Positions 1-4,935 of a stretch of DNA of 5,820 nucleotides are shown piece after piece. Under the pieces are notes generated by a model. That model had not been told where the DNA came from and did not search any database. It was given only the letters and a program-made list of their open reading frames with translations. The stretch lies in NCBI GenBank assembly GCA_021107495.1, contig JAIOSR010000015.1:1-5820 (forward strand). The letters run 5' to 3'. Source of the stretch: Desulfobacterales bacterium. GTDB lineage: Bacteria; Desulfobacterota; DSM-4660; Desulfatiglandales; Desulfatiglandaceae. Both the position numbers and the translations under genes were made by a program. The number at the start of each line of letters is the position of its first letter. Positions within the stretch are counted from its first letter, which is position 1.

Positions 1-93
1 GATTGTGCTGTTAATCAGCGGAAACTACACATGAAGTGGCAGACTGAAAATGCCGAATATGTCTCTGCACCGGAAGGTTGACGGCTCCTGTGA
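1..93. other. Unassigned left edge
   Basis: Frame 1 on the + strand is open from the window edge to a TGA at 79-81 and ends with the residues KWQTENAEYVSAPEG. It could be the tail of a gene that starts outside the window, or more decayed DNA related to the RhuM-like fragment that follows. I recognise no family in it and see no RNA gene or repeat. Confidence 0.2.
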
Positions 94-303
94 GTTTGGC
101 GTTTATCAAACCCCAAGTTCCGCATCTGGGCGACCAAGATCTTGAAGGAATTCATTTCAGTATTTGCCAGGGAAATCAAACGGATTCAGGGCAAGCAAGA
201 GGGTTCAGAAATTCCTGTCCGACTCCAAGGGCCGGAAATACCCCATAGAATAGTTCTCAAAGCAGCAATAAATTGTCGCATATTGCAGCGTTGCGAATTA
301 TAA
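94..303 (+). pseudogene. Decayed fragment resembling a RhuM-family protein
   Basis: The frame is open for 69 codons but has no plausible start, because an in-frame TGA sits at 91-93 and another at 79-81. Codons 112-156 read PKFRIWATKILKEFI, which closely matches the signature I remember from the middle of virulence RhuM family proteins (FRIWAT followed by LKEYI and then IKGF). The preceding residues RLSN may correspond to the RVNS that usually comes just before. After KEFI the similarity stops: the expected IKGFVLDDERLK stretch is absent, and the remaining codons to the TAA at 301-303 are unrecognised. No intact N-terminal half is visible upstream. I read this as a remnant of a RhuM gene, not an expressed protein. 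RhuM genes often sit in mobile or accessory DNA, which fits the toxin-antitoxin pair next door. The match rests on about 15 residues, so it is moderate evidence only. Confidence 0.42.
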
Positions 304-306
304 TTC
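295..306 (+). promoter_or_regulatory. 12-bp palindrome with a TATAAT -10 element, likely promoter/operator of the toxin-antitoxin operon
   Basis: GAATTATAATTC is a perfect 12-bp palindrome whose end is 27 bp before the antitoxin GTG. It contains a consensus TATAAT (299-304). No good -35 box is found at 16-18 bp: the best candidate, TTGTCG at 273-278, is 20 bp away. A further inverted pair, GCAATA (265-270) and TATTGC (281-286), lies just upstream. Antitoxins of this class commonly bind palindromes over their own promoter, so autoregulation here is likely, but it is inferred from position and symmetry only. Confidence 0.4.
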
Positions 307-333
307 AGCATCAATGTTTGGGAGGGTTTTATT

Positions 334-552
334 GTGGGTACCGCAGTGAGAATCTCTGATAATTTGGTCCGGGAGGCCAAATTATTCAGTAAGGTAGATA
401 ATCGTTCTGTAACCGGGCAGATCGAACACTGGGCAAAAATTGGCAAGTGCGCTGAGGAAAACCCCGAGTTGTCGTATAGTTTGATCAAGGAGATCTTGAT
501 TGGCCTCGAAGAGCTTGAGCATGGGGAATCTTCAGAATACTCATTTGGATAG
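334..552 (+). CDS. ParD-like antitoxin of a type II toxin-antitoxin system
   Basis: This is a 72-residue protein of the ParD-like antitoxin family. It is expected to bind and neutralise the RelE/ParE-type toxin encoded just downstream and to repress their shared promoter. The N-terminus (TAVRISDNLVREAK, about 3-16) has the ribbon-helix-helix look of a DNA-binding segment. The following RSVTGQIEHWAKIGK (about 24-38) and the region AEENPELSYSLIKEIL (about 40-55) are strongly reminiscent of this family, in which an acidic C-terminal tail contacts the toxin. The start is GTG at 334, chosen because GGAGG at 321-325 lies 8 bp upstream; the nearby ATG at 314 is in another frame. Length is normal for the family. 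The stop is only 6 bp from the toxin ATG, so the two are cotranscribed and probably translationally coupled. Confidence 0.88.
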   Translation: MGTAVRISDNLVREAKLFSKVDNRSVTGQIEHWAKIGKCAEENPELSYSLIKEILIGLEELEHGESSEYSFG

Positions 553-558
553 TCGCCA

Positions 559-840
559 ATGAAAGTTATACAATCTCGCTCTTTTGAGAAAAAAATCAAA
601 AGGTTCAGAAAACAAGATAAAAAGAGATTAGACAGGCAAATCCGGAGGATACTGGATAATCCTGGTATTGGTCTGGAGAAAAAAGGAGACCTTCGAGGAA
701 TTTTTGTTCATAAATTCAAGATCCAAACCATCCAACACCTATTGTCCTACCGATTTGTTGGTGATGCCCTGGAATTGATAATGATCGGACCTCACGAGAA
801 TTATTATAGAGACTTAAAAACATATTTGAAGGGTAGGTAG
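559..840 (+). CDS. RelE/ParE-family toxin
   Basis: This is a 93-residue basic protein of the RelE/ParE toxin superfamily and the partner of the ParD-like antitoxin 6 bp upstream. Members fold as a small ribonuclease-like domain; RelE types cut mRNA on the ribosome and ParE types inhibit gyrase. Sequence alone does not tell me which applies here. Two N-terminal helices are rich in Lys and Arg (about 8-31). The conserved NPGIGLEKKGDL block (34-45), the strand GIFVHKFK (47-54) and the C-terminal block GPHENYYRDLKTYL (77-90) match the subgroup that normally pairs with ParD-like antitoxins. The family's usual length is kept and no frame damage is seen, so the module looks intact. There is no strong Shine-Dalgarno before the ATG, consistent with coupling to antitoxin translation, a common way of keeping toxin below antitoxin. 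Confidence 0.87.
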   Translation: MKVIQSRSFEKKIKRFRKQDKKRLDRQIRRILDNPGIGLEKKGDLRGIFVHKFKIQTIQHLLSYRFVGDALELIMIGPHENYYRDLKTYLKGR

Positions 841-973
841 CTGACAAAGGCGAACCAGTCAAAGGAGCAGGGGGTTTTGCTCAACTCCACACAAAGGATA
901 TATGGGCAAAATCCGGGTTTTATGTCAGGAACAGGTATCTTGTCCAACATGTCGAGTCTTTTGACTCACCGGA
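841..973. other. Intergenic gap between convergent genes
   Basis: The toxin gene (+) and the 73-residue gene (-) converge on this 133-bp gap. The only structure seen is a weak stem, GAGTC-TTTT-GACTC, near 955-968. It has no adjacent T-run, so I do not call a terminator. No gene or RNA is recognised. Confidence 0.5.
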
Positions 974-1195
974 TCATTGTTTGTAGTTTTCAATGTTCAT
1001 GACAAAGTCTTCAAAGTTTTTTTCCAGAAGAAACCGGGAAATCATTTCACCGACCTTGTCGGCAGTATCAACAGTGTAATATCCTTTGTCACCCGTGCCG
1101 GCGATCTTTTTGGCATTTTCGACAATCGCCTGAAGCGAGGCAGGGGTCATCTCAACATTAATGCGAACGGCAATGGTGTTTTTTGATTCAGTCAT
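974..1195 (-). CDS. Small uncharacterised protein (73 aa)
   Basis: I do not recognise the family. The protein has 73 residues, is acidic to neutral, has no signal peptide, membrane segment or cysteine, and is probably cytoplasmic. It begins with a strand-like segment (NTIAVRINVEM, about 6-16), followed by an amphipathic helix (SLQAIVENAKKIAG, 20-33), a polar turn with GDKGYYTVDTADKV (35-48), and a C-terminal helix (GEMISRFLLEKNFEDFVMNI, 49-68). The start is supported by GAGAGG on the - strand 8 bp before the ATG, a good Shine-Dalgarno. The overlapping + strand frame (977-1186) has no such signal. It stands alone: the toxin gene converges on it, and the transporter operon diverges from it across 536 bp. 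A TTGACA hexamer on the - strand (complement of 1307-1312) could be a -35 box, but no matching -10 at normal spacing is clear. Coding status is likely; function is unknown. Confidence 0.68.
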   Translation of the reverse strand: MTESKNTIAVRINVEMTPASLQAIVENAKKIAGTGDKGYYTVDTADKVGEMISRFLLEKNFEDFVMNIENYKQ

Positions 1196-1505
1196 TTAAC
1201 TTACCTCTCTCTGTCGTATTTGAATTATGAGGCTTTATTTGAAACAGACTATTTAAAGTACCAAGTACCCTATATTCAGAATCCAGATATATCAATGATA
1301 CTAAAATGTCAACGGGTTAAGACACGGTACTTCCCAGGACAGCCAGGTCTTTTTCCTTGACTATGGACCTCCATTCCCCTATTTTAAATCCCACAATGAT
1401 TATCTTGTAAAAACATTGAGTTACATGGATCATCTCCCGATTAGTCGCAATTAATTAAAGCAGGACAACTGGATTACTTCCAATTGAGCAGGAATTATCA
1501 CGCAG

Positions 1506-1559
1506 GGTTCAAGGATTCGAGGGTTCAGGGGTTCAAGTGAAAGGATTAAAAGATTAAAG
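1506..1559 (+). repeat. Degenerate 8-bp tandem repeat (GGTTCAAG type)
   Basis: Four consecutive 8-bp units occupy 1506-1537: GGTTCAAG, GATTCGAG, GGTTCAGG and GGTTCAAG. After a 6-bp interruption, two related units, GATTAAAA and GATTAAAG, fill 1544-1559. The strict 8-bp phase shows a true tandem array, similar in style to the short tandemly repeated words known from intergenic DNA of some bacteria. It lies outside any gene. Confidence 0.8.
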
Positions 1560-1640
1560 AGATCCGAAAGCCTGGAAAAAGTGATATGAACATTTTTTAG
1601 CAATATATAGAATAAATGCTATTAAAGTCTTTAAAAAACA

Positions 1641-1656
1641 AACCCTAGAATCCTTG
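1641..1656 (-). repeat. Inverted partner of the 8-bp repeat
   Basis: The complement of this stretch reads CAAGGATTCTAGGGTT. It matches 15 of 16 bases of 1510-1525 (CAAGGATTCGAGGGTT). The two copies face each other across about 115 bp of AT-rich DNA. They could pair as a long stem in RNA or DNA, or mark the ends of a small non-autonomous repeat element; the sequence does not decide between these. Confidence 0.65.
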
Positions 1657-1696
1657 TAACCTCTTCTCCAACTGAATTGGAGAAGAACCAGTTACA
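1655..1696 (+). promoter_or_regulatory. Split hairpin in the leader of the binding-protein gene
   Basis: TCTTCTCCAA (1662-1671) and TTGGAGAAGA (1677-1686) form a perfect 10-bp stem around the 5-nt loop CTGAA. Below an internal loop, TGTAAC (1655-1660) can pair with GTTACA (1691-1696) for 6 more base pairs. The structure ends 35 bp before the ATG of the binding-protein gene. There is no T-run on either strand, so it is not a standard intrinsic terminator. It may be a leader RNA structure that affects stability or translation, or part of the surrounding repeat element. Its base overlaps the inverted repeat copy by 2 bp. Confidence 0.55.
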
Positions 1697-1731
1697 TTAA
1701 CTGAAAGAATTTAAGAGCCCGGCCCGTCCCT

Positions 1732-3867
1732 ATGACCACTCGAAGAGTTCTCATATTTGTACCCACGATTATTGTCCTCATTTTACTACAGTCCTATTTC
1801 TGGGTGCCCACCTATGATCAACAGACAAGGGGTAATCCCGAACGGCTCCATGAATACATAGCCGCTTCAATAGGTGATGCCAGTATCTTGAACCCTACCC
1901 TTTCTGCAGATTCCGCCAGCAGTGATATTAACTCCAAGGTCTTTGAAGGGCTTATTGACCGCGATGAGGATCTGCGTTTCAGGGGACGTCTTGCCACCTC
2001 CTGGAAGGTCCATGAAGAGGCTTATTTTTACGTTGATGAATCAGTTGACATTCCGGGACTGGGAAAAGCAGGTGCCGAAGAAATCGTGAATCTCATCAAA
2101 GAGGCAAAGAAGGAGGGACATGCCTCGGAACCGGGTCTTAAGGCCTCCCTGGACCTGATTGAAAAGATATCTATTATCCCGCCCAGGGAATTTACAGTAA
2201 TAAGGCGTGTGAAAGATCCAAAAAATGAAAAAAGAGAAGCGGAAGTAAAGATTCGCATTAAGGCACCCCAAAGGATCAAGTTCACCCTTTCCAGGGTGGA
2301 TCAGGACCTTTTCCGAAATCTTTCCAAGCTTTTCGGCAGCAACTATTTTGCGTCTTTTAAGGGAGAGAAATTTTTGAGTACGGAACCTGAGGTGGACAAA
2401 AAGAACCTTGCTGCATATGCGGGCGAGCTTGTCCCGGCCACGGAGCACAATCCAGCCCTGGTTTTCCACCTCAGGCCCAATGTCAGGTTTCATGACGGTC
2501 ATGTTTTTGACGCCGGTGATGTCAGGTTTACATTTGAGGCGATCATGAACCCAAAGAACCTCTCTCCTCGAATTGCAGACTATGAACCGGTCAAGGCGGT
2601 TGAGGTGATTGATCCCCTGACCGTCCGCATTATTTACAAAAGGCTTTATTCGCCGGCGATCGGTACCTGGGGCATGGGGATCCTTCCGGAGCATCTGCTT
2701 AACGATCAGGCCCTCAAAGCAGAGGCCGTTCGTCTCGGAAAAGACCCGAATGCATTTTCCATGAGGCACAGCAGCTTCAATCGCAGTCCCGTGGGATGCG
2801 GGCCCTTTGTGTTTCGTGCATGGAAATCTGATCAGTACATCAATCTGGAACGTTTTGACGACTACTGGGATGGACCGCCCAACTATGACTCCTATATGTT
2901 TCGTATAATTCCCGATTTGCTGACCCAGGAAATGGAGTTTTACGCCGGGACCATTGACAATTACGGGGTTCAGCCCCATCAGGTGAAACGTCTCAAAACA
3001 GATCCCAGGTTCCAGAGCTTTTCCGGCACTTCATTCGGCTATACTTACATTGGATACAACATGCGGAGAAAACCTTTTGATGACCCAAGGGTTCGCAGGG
3101 CTTTGGGTATGGCCATAGATGTGGACAAGATCATAGATTACGTGCTCTATGGTCAAGGGGAGTCGATGACCGGTCCATTTGTGAAACAAACGGATTACTA
3201 TAACCATAAAATAAGACCCCTTCCGTATGATCCACAGGGTGCCCTGAAGTTGCTGGAGGAGGCAGGATGGAGGCGAAATACTGAGGGCTGGCTTGAAAAA
3301 GAGGGGCAAAAACTCCAGTTCACCCTCATTACAAACAGTGGTAATGATCTCCGCAAAGCAATCCTGGCCATTGCCCAGGATGCGTGGAAGCAGATCGGTA
3401 TTGATGTGCGCACAGATCTCCTGGAGTGGTCCGTGTTTCTGCAGGAGCGTGTGGACAAGGCGGATTTTGATGCATTGATCTTAGGCTGGAGCATGGGCAT
3501 CGAACCCGATCTATACCAGATATGGCATTCAAGCCAGACCCATCCCCATCAATTGAATTTTGTGGGCTTTAAGAACAGGGAAGCCGATGATCTAATCATA
3601 AAGATCAGACAGGAATATGACCATGACAAGCAGGTCCGGTATTGTCACAGGCTTCATGACATCATTGCCCGGGAACAGCCTTACACTTTTTTATACGTGG
3701 GGAAATGGACTGCAATTTTAGACAAGAGGATCGTGATCAAGAAAGTTGATGATGCGGGGAACGTACATTACAAAAAGATCAAGCCCACGAAAACGGGCAA
3801 CTATTCTTTTTATTTCAACAAGTGGATAAAACTCCGGGAGGCTCCCGGTTTTGAACCGGACGGATAA
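1732..3867 (+). CDS. Family 5 extracellular solute-binding protein of a peptide ABC transporter (DppA/OppA-like), enlarged
   Basis: This is the ligand-binding subunit of a Dpp/Opp-type importer, expected to catch peptides or a related solute in the periplasm; the true ligand cannot be read from sequence. The start ATG is the only option after an in-frame TGA at 1702 and has no clear Shine-Dalgarno. Residues 1-25 form a basic n-region and one hydrophobic segment (VLIFVPTIIVLILLQSYF). There is no lipobox cysteine or obvious cleavage site, so it may be membrane-anchored. Family motifs: SILNPTLSADSASSDINSKV (51-70), FEGLIDRDEDL (71-81), LATSWKV (87-93), FHLRPNVRFHDG (245-256), AGDVRFTFEAIM (261-272), GCGPFVF (355-361), YIGYNMRRKPFDDPRVRRAL (439-458), and the C-terminal lobe WRRNTEGWLEKEG to GWSMGIEPD (513-593). 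At 711 residues it is longer than the roughly 500-600 usual for the family. About 145 extra residues lie between SWKV and the FHLRP strand and look like a degenerate copy of the following segment. The dppB-type permease follows after 87 bp. Confidence 0.93.
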   Translation: MTTRRVLIFVPTIIVLILLQSYFWVPTYDQQTRGNPERLHEYIAASIGDASILNPTLSADSASSDINSKVFEGLIDRDEDLRFRGRLATSWKVHEEAYFYVDESVDIPGLGKAGAEEIVNLIKEAKKEGHASEPGLKASLDLIEKISIIPPREFTVIRRVKDPKNEKREAEVKIRIKAPQRIKFTLSRVDQDLFRNLSKLFGSNYFASFKGEKFLSTEPEVDKKNLAAYAGELVPATEHNPALVFHLRPNVRFHDGHVFDAGDVRFTFEAIMNPKNLSPRIADYEPVKAVEVIDPLTVRIIYKRLYSPAIGTWGMGILPEHLLNDQALKAEAVRLGKDPNAFSMRHSSFNRSPVGCGPFVFRAWKSDQYINLERFDDYWDGPPNYDSYMFRIIPDLLTQEMEFYAGTIDNYGVQPHQVKRLKTDPRFQSFSGTSFGYTYIGYNMRRKPFDDPRVRRALGMAIDVDKIIDYVLYGQGESMTGPFVKQTDYYNHKIRPLPYDPQGALKLLEEAGWRRNTEGWLEKEGQKLQFTLITNSGNDLRKAILAIAQDAWKQIGIDVRTDLLEWSVFLQERVDKADFDALILGWSMGIEPDLYQIWHSSQTHPHQLNFVGFKNREADDLIIKIRQEYDHDKQVRYCHRLHDIIAREQPYTFLYVGKWTAILDKRIVIKKVDDAGNVHYKKIKPTKTGNYSFYFNKWIKLREAPGFEPDG

Positions 3868-3879
3868 GGAAAAAACCGG
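3834..3879 (+). promoter_or_regulatory. Overlapping stem-loops at the end of the binding-protein gene
   Basis: CCGGGA (3834-3839) and TCCCGG (3843-3848) form a 6-bp GC stem with a 3-nt loop, followed by TTTT (3849-3852), all inside the last codons of the binding-protein gene. An alternative stem pairs CCGGTTTT (3845-3852) with AAAACCGG (3872-3879) across the stop codon. The two cannot form together. In many binding-protein operons a stem-loop after the first gene stabilises its mRNA or partly ends transcription, giving more binding protein than permease. That role is inferred; the T-run is too short for a firm terminator call. Confidence 0.35.
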
Positions 3880-3919
3880 CGGTTGGAATAATGTAATTTA
3901 CGTGTGACTCTTTTATCAA

Positions 3920-3953
3920 ACTTTAGACACTTTAGCTCACTTTAGGCACTTTA
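3920..3953 (+). repeat. Tandem CACTTTAG-type repeat before the dppB-type gene
   Basis: CTTTA recurs at 3921, 3930, 3940 and 3949, a 9/10/9-bp period, mostly as CACTTTAG. The last unit runs directly into the start codon at 3955. Two parts have exact inverted copies on the far side of the gene: 3930-3942 matches the complement of 4896-4908 (13 of 13) and 3940-3953 matches the complement of 4922-4935 (14 of 14). The unit containing TTTAGG may supply the weak ribosome binding site for the permease, with AGG 8 bp before the ATG. Confidence 0.75.
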
Positions 3954-3954
3954 T

Positions 3955-4875
3955 ATGTTATCATTTCTCGGACGCAGCGTTATACAAAAGACCGTCACCC
4001 TGTTTTTTGTGTCGGTGGTATCCTTTCTGATCATCCATCTTGCTCCCGGCAATCCCAGCCAGGTGGACCCTATGAACCCCAAGTTCACGCCGGAGATGGT
4101 GGAACGGTTTCAAAAAGAATTTCATCTGGATAAACCCCTATATACTCAATATCTGTTTTTTTACAGGGATCTCTTCACGGGAAAGACCGTTTCATGGAAA
4201 GACAATCAATCCGTACTCAAAAAAATATGGGAGCGATTTCTCAACAGTCTTCCACTCTTTATTGTTGGCACCATCCTTACCTGGACACTCTCCTTTCCCA
4301 TCGGGATCAGATCAGCCATTTTCAGGGGAGGGGTATATGACAGGAGCGCCACATTTCTCGCTTATCTTCTGATATCCATTCCCGGGTTCTTTTTTGCCTA
4401 CATACTGATTATTTTTGTGGTGACCCATTTCCACGTGCCCGTCATCGGTATGGAGACCTTTGGGCTTGGGGCTTCTTCCTGGCCCCATGTAGTCATGGAC
4501 CGCGTATGGCATCTCCTGCTTCCTTCCGTGCTGGGCGCAACCGGCGGTATTGCGGTGCTGTCCAGGTATGTGCGCAGTCAGATGCTTGAGGTGGAAGGGC
4601 AGGATTATGTGCGCACGGCAAAGGCCAAGGGATTATCTCCGGAACAGGTCCATTACAAGCATGCCCTCAGGAATGCCCTGCTGCCCTTTGTGACTATGTT
4701 CGGTCTTATTTTGCCCGGCTTGATCGGGGGATCTGTCATTATCGAATCCATTTTTTCCTGGCCGGGTATGGGGAGGATGGCCTATGAGGCCATTCTTGCA
4801 AGAGATTATCCTTTAATCCTGACAGTCAACTTTGTTTCCGCAGTGCTGGTTCTGGCAGGCTCTATCTTGTGGTAG
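3955..4875 (+). CDS. dppB: DppB/OppB-type permease of a peptide ABC transporter, C-terminus disrupted
   Basis: This is an inner-membrane permease (BPD_transp_1 type) that forms half of the channel with the DppC-type protein encoded next. The symbol is a family-level label. Predicted membrane segments lie at about 9-29, 99-120, 134-158, 186-205, 242-265 and 286-304. Family landmarks include HLAPGNP (28-34), FHLDKPLYTQY (56-66) and the EAA-type loop that contacts the ATPase (YVRTAKAKGLSPEQVHYKHA, 218-237, then LRNALLP). ESIFSWPGMGRMAYEAILARDYPL (264-287) is also typical. The ORF ends in AGSILW and then TAG at 4873-4875. Family members instead continue with about seven residues and a terminal VDPRIR. 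That motif is still encoded at 4869-4892 (VVDPRIRL, then TAG) in a different frame, so the gene seems to have suffered a small deletion or frameshift, unless the sequence contains an error. Only the end of the last helix and the tail are lost, so partial function is possible. The ATG follows a CACTTTAG repeat with a weak Shine-Dalgarno. Confidence 0.92.
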   Translation: MLSFLGRSVIQKTVTLFFVSVVSFLIIHLAPGNPSQVDPMNPKFTPEMVERFQKEFHLDKPLYTQYLFFYRDLFTGKTVSWKDNQSVLKKIWERFLNSLPLFIVGTILTWTLSFPIGIRSAIFRGGVYDRSATFLAYLLISIPGFFFAYILIIFVVTHFHVPVIGMETFGLGASSWPHVVMDRVWHLLLPSVLGATGGIAVLSRYVRSQMLEVEGQDYVRTAKAKGLSPEQVHYKHALRNALLPFVTMFGLILPGLIGGSVIIESIFSWPGMGRMAYEAILARDYPLILTVNFVSAVLVLAGSILW

Positions 4876-4895
4876 ATCCGAGGATACGATTATAG
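4869..4895 (+). pseudogene. Out-of-frame remnant of the permease C-terminus
   Basis: Read from 4869 these codons give VVDPRIRL followed by TAG at 4893-4895. VDPRIR is the usual C-terminal motif of DppB/OppB-type permeases. It overlaps the premature stop of the permease ORF in another frame. Only 5 bases separate the last clearly aligned codons of the permease (GS, ending at 4863) from this motif, where the family usually has about seven residues. This suggests a net loss of about 16-19 bases rather than a simple one-base slip. Confidence 0.7.
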
Positions 4896-4935
4896 AAGTG
4901 AGCTAAAGAGATTGAAATGACTAAAGTGCCTAAAG
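4896..4935 (-). repeat. Inverted copies of the CTTTAG repeat around the dppC-type start
   Basis: AAGTGAGCTAAAG (4896-4908) and TAAAGTGCCTAAAG (4922-4935) are exact reverse complements of 3930-3942 and 3940-3953. They lie on either side of the DppC-type start codon at 4917, and the second copy encodes part of its first residues (codons 2-7, TKVPKD). Their order along the strand is swapped relative to a simple inversion, so this is a cluster of related units rather than one long inverted repeat. Confidence 0.75.

Larger units (their letters stand above)
1196..1731. other. Divergent intergenic region rich in short repeats
   Basis: These 536 bp separate the start of the 73-residue gene (-) from the start of the binding-protein gene (+), so promoters for both should lie here. 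It is AT-rich and has no credible gene in any frame. It holds an 8-bp tandem repeat (1506-1537, with further related units at 1544-1559), an inverted partner of that repeat (1641-1656) and a split hairpin (1655-1696), each listed separately. Two AAGTACC words near 1256-1269 and a GGTACTT near 1326 form a minor inverted set. I could not identify a convincing -35/-10 pair for the transporter operon. Confidence 0.6.

Noticed and set aside
314..316. ATG as an alternative start for the antitoxin
   Set aside because: It is not in the antitoxin frame; GGAGG at 321-325 is well placed for the GTG at 334.
186..599. 137-residue - strand reading frame
   Set aside because: It is antisense to the antitoxin and the toxin start, which both match known families. 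It has no family signal and an antisense-like composition.
977..1186. 69-residue + strand reading frame
   Set aside because: It lies fully over the - strand 73-residue gene, has no ribosome binding site, and its residues look like an antisense shadow.
1506..1559. CRISPR array
   Set aside because: Units are 8 bp and directly adjacent, with no spacers of uniform length.
1655..1696. Intrinsic terminator
   Set aside because: The hairpin is strong but no T-run follows it on either strand, and no gene ends close upstream.
2041..2979. 312-residue - strand reading frame inside the binding-protein gene
   Set aside because: The + strand frame matches family 5 binding proteins along its length; this long antisense frame shows no family motif.
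4864..4895. Programmed frameshift joining the DppB-type ORF to VVDPRIRL
   Set aside because: No slippery heptamer or downstream pseudoknot is evident, and the linker would still be about five residues short, which fits a deletion better.
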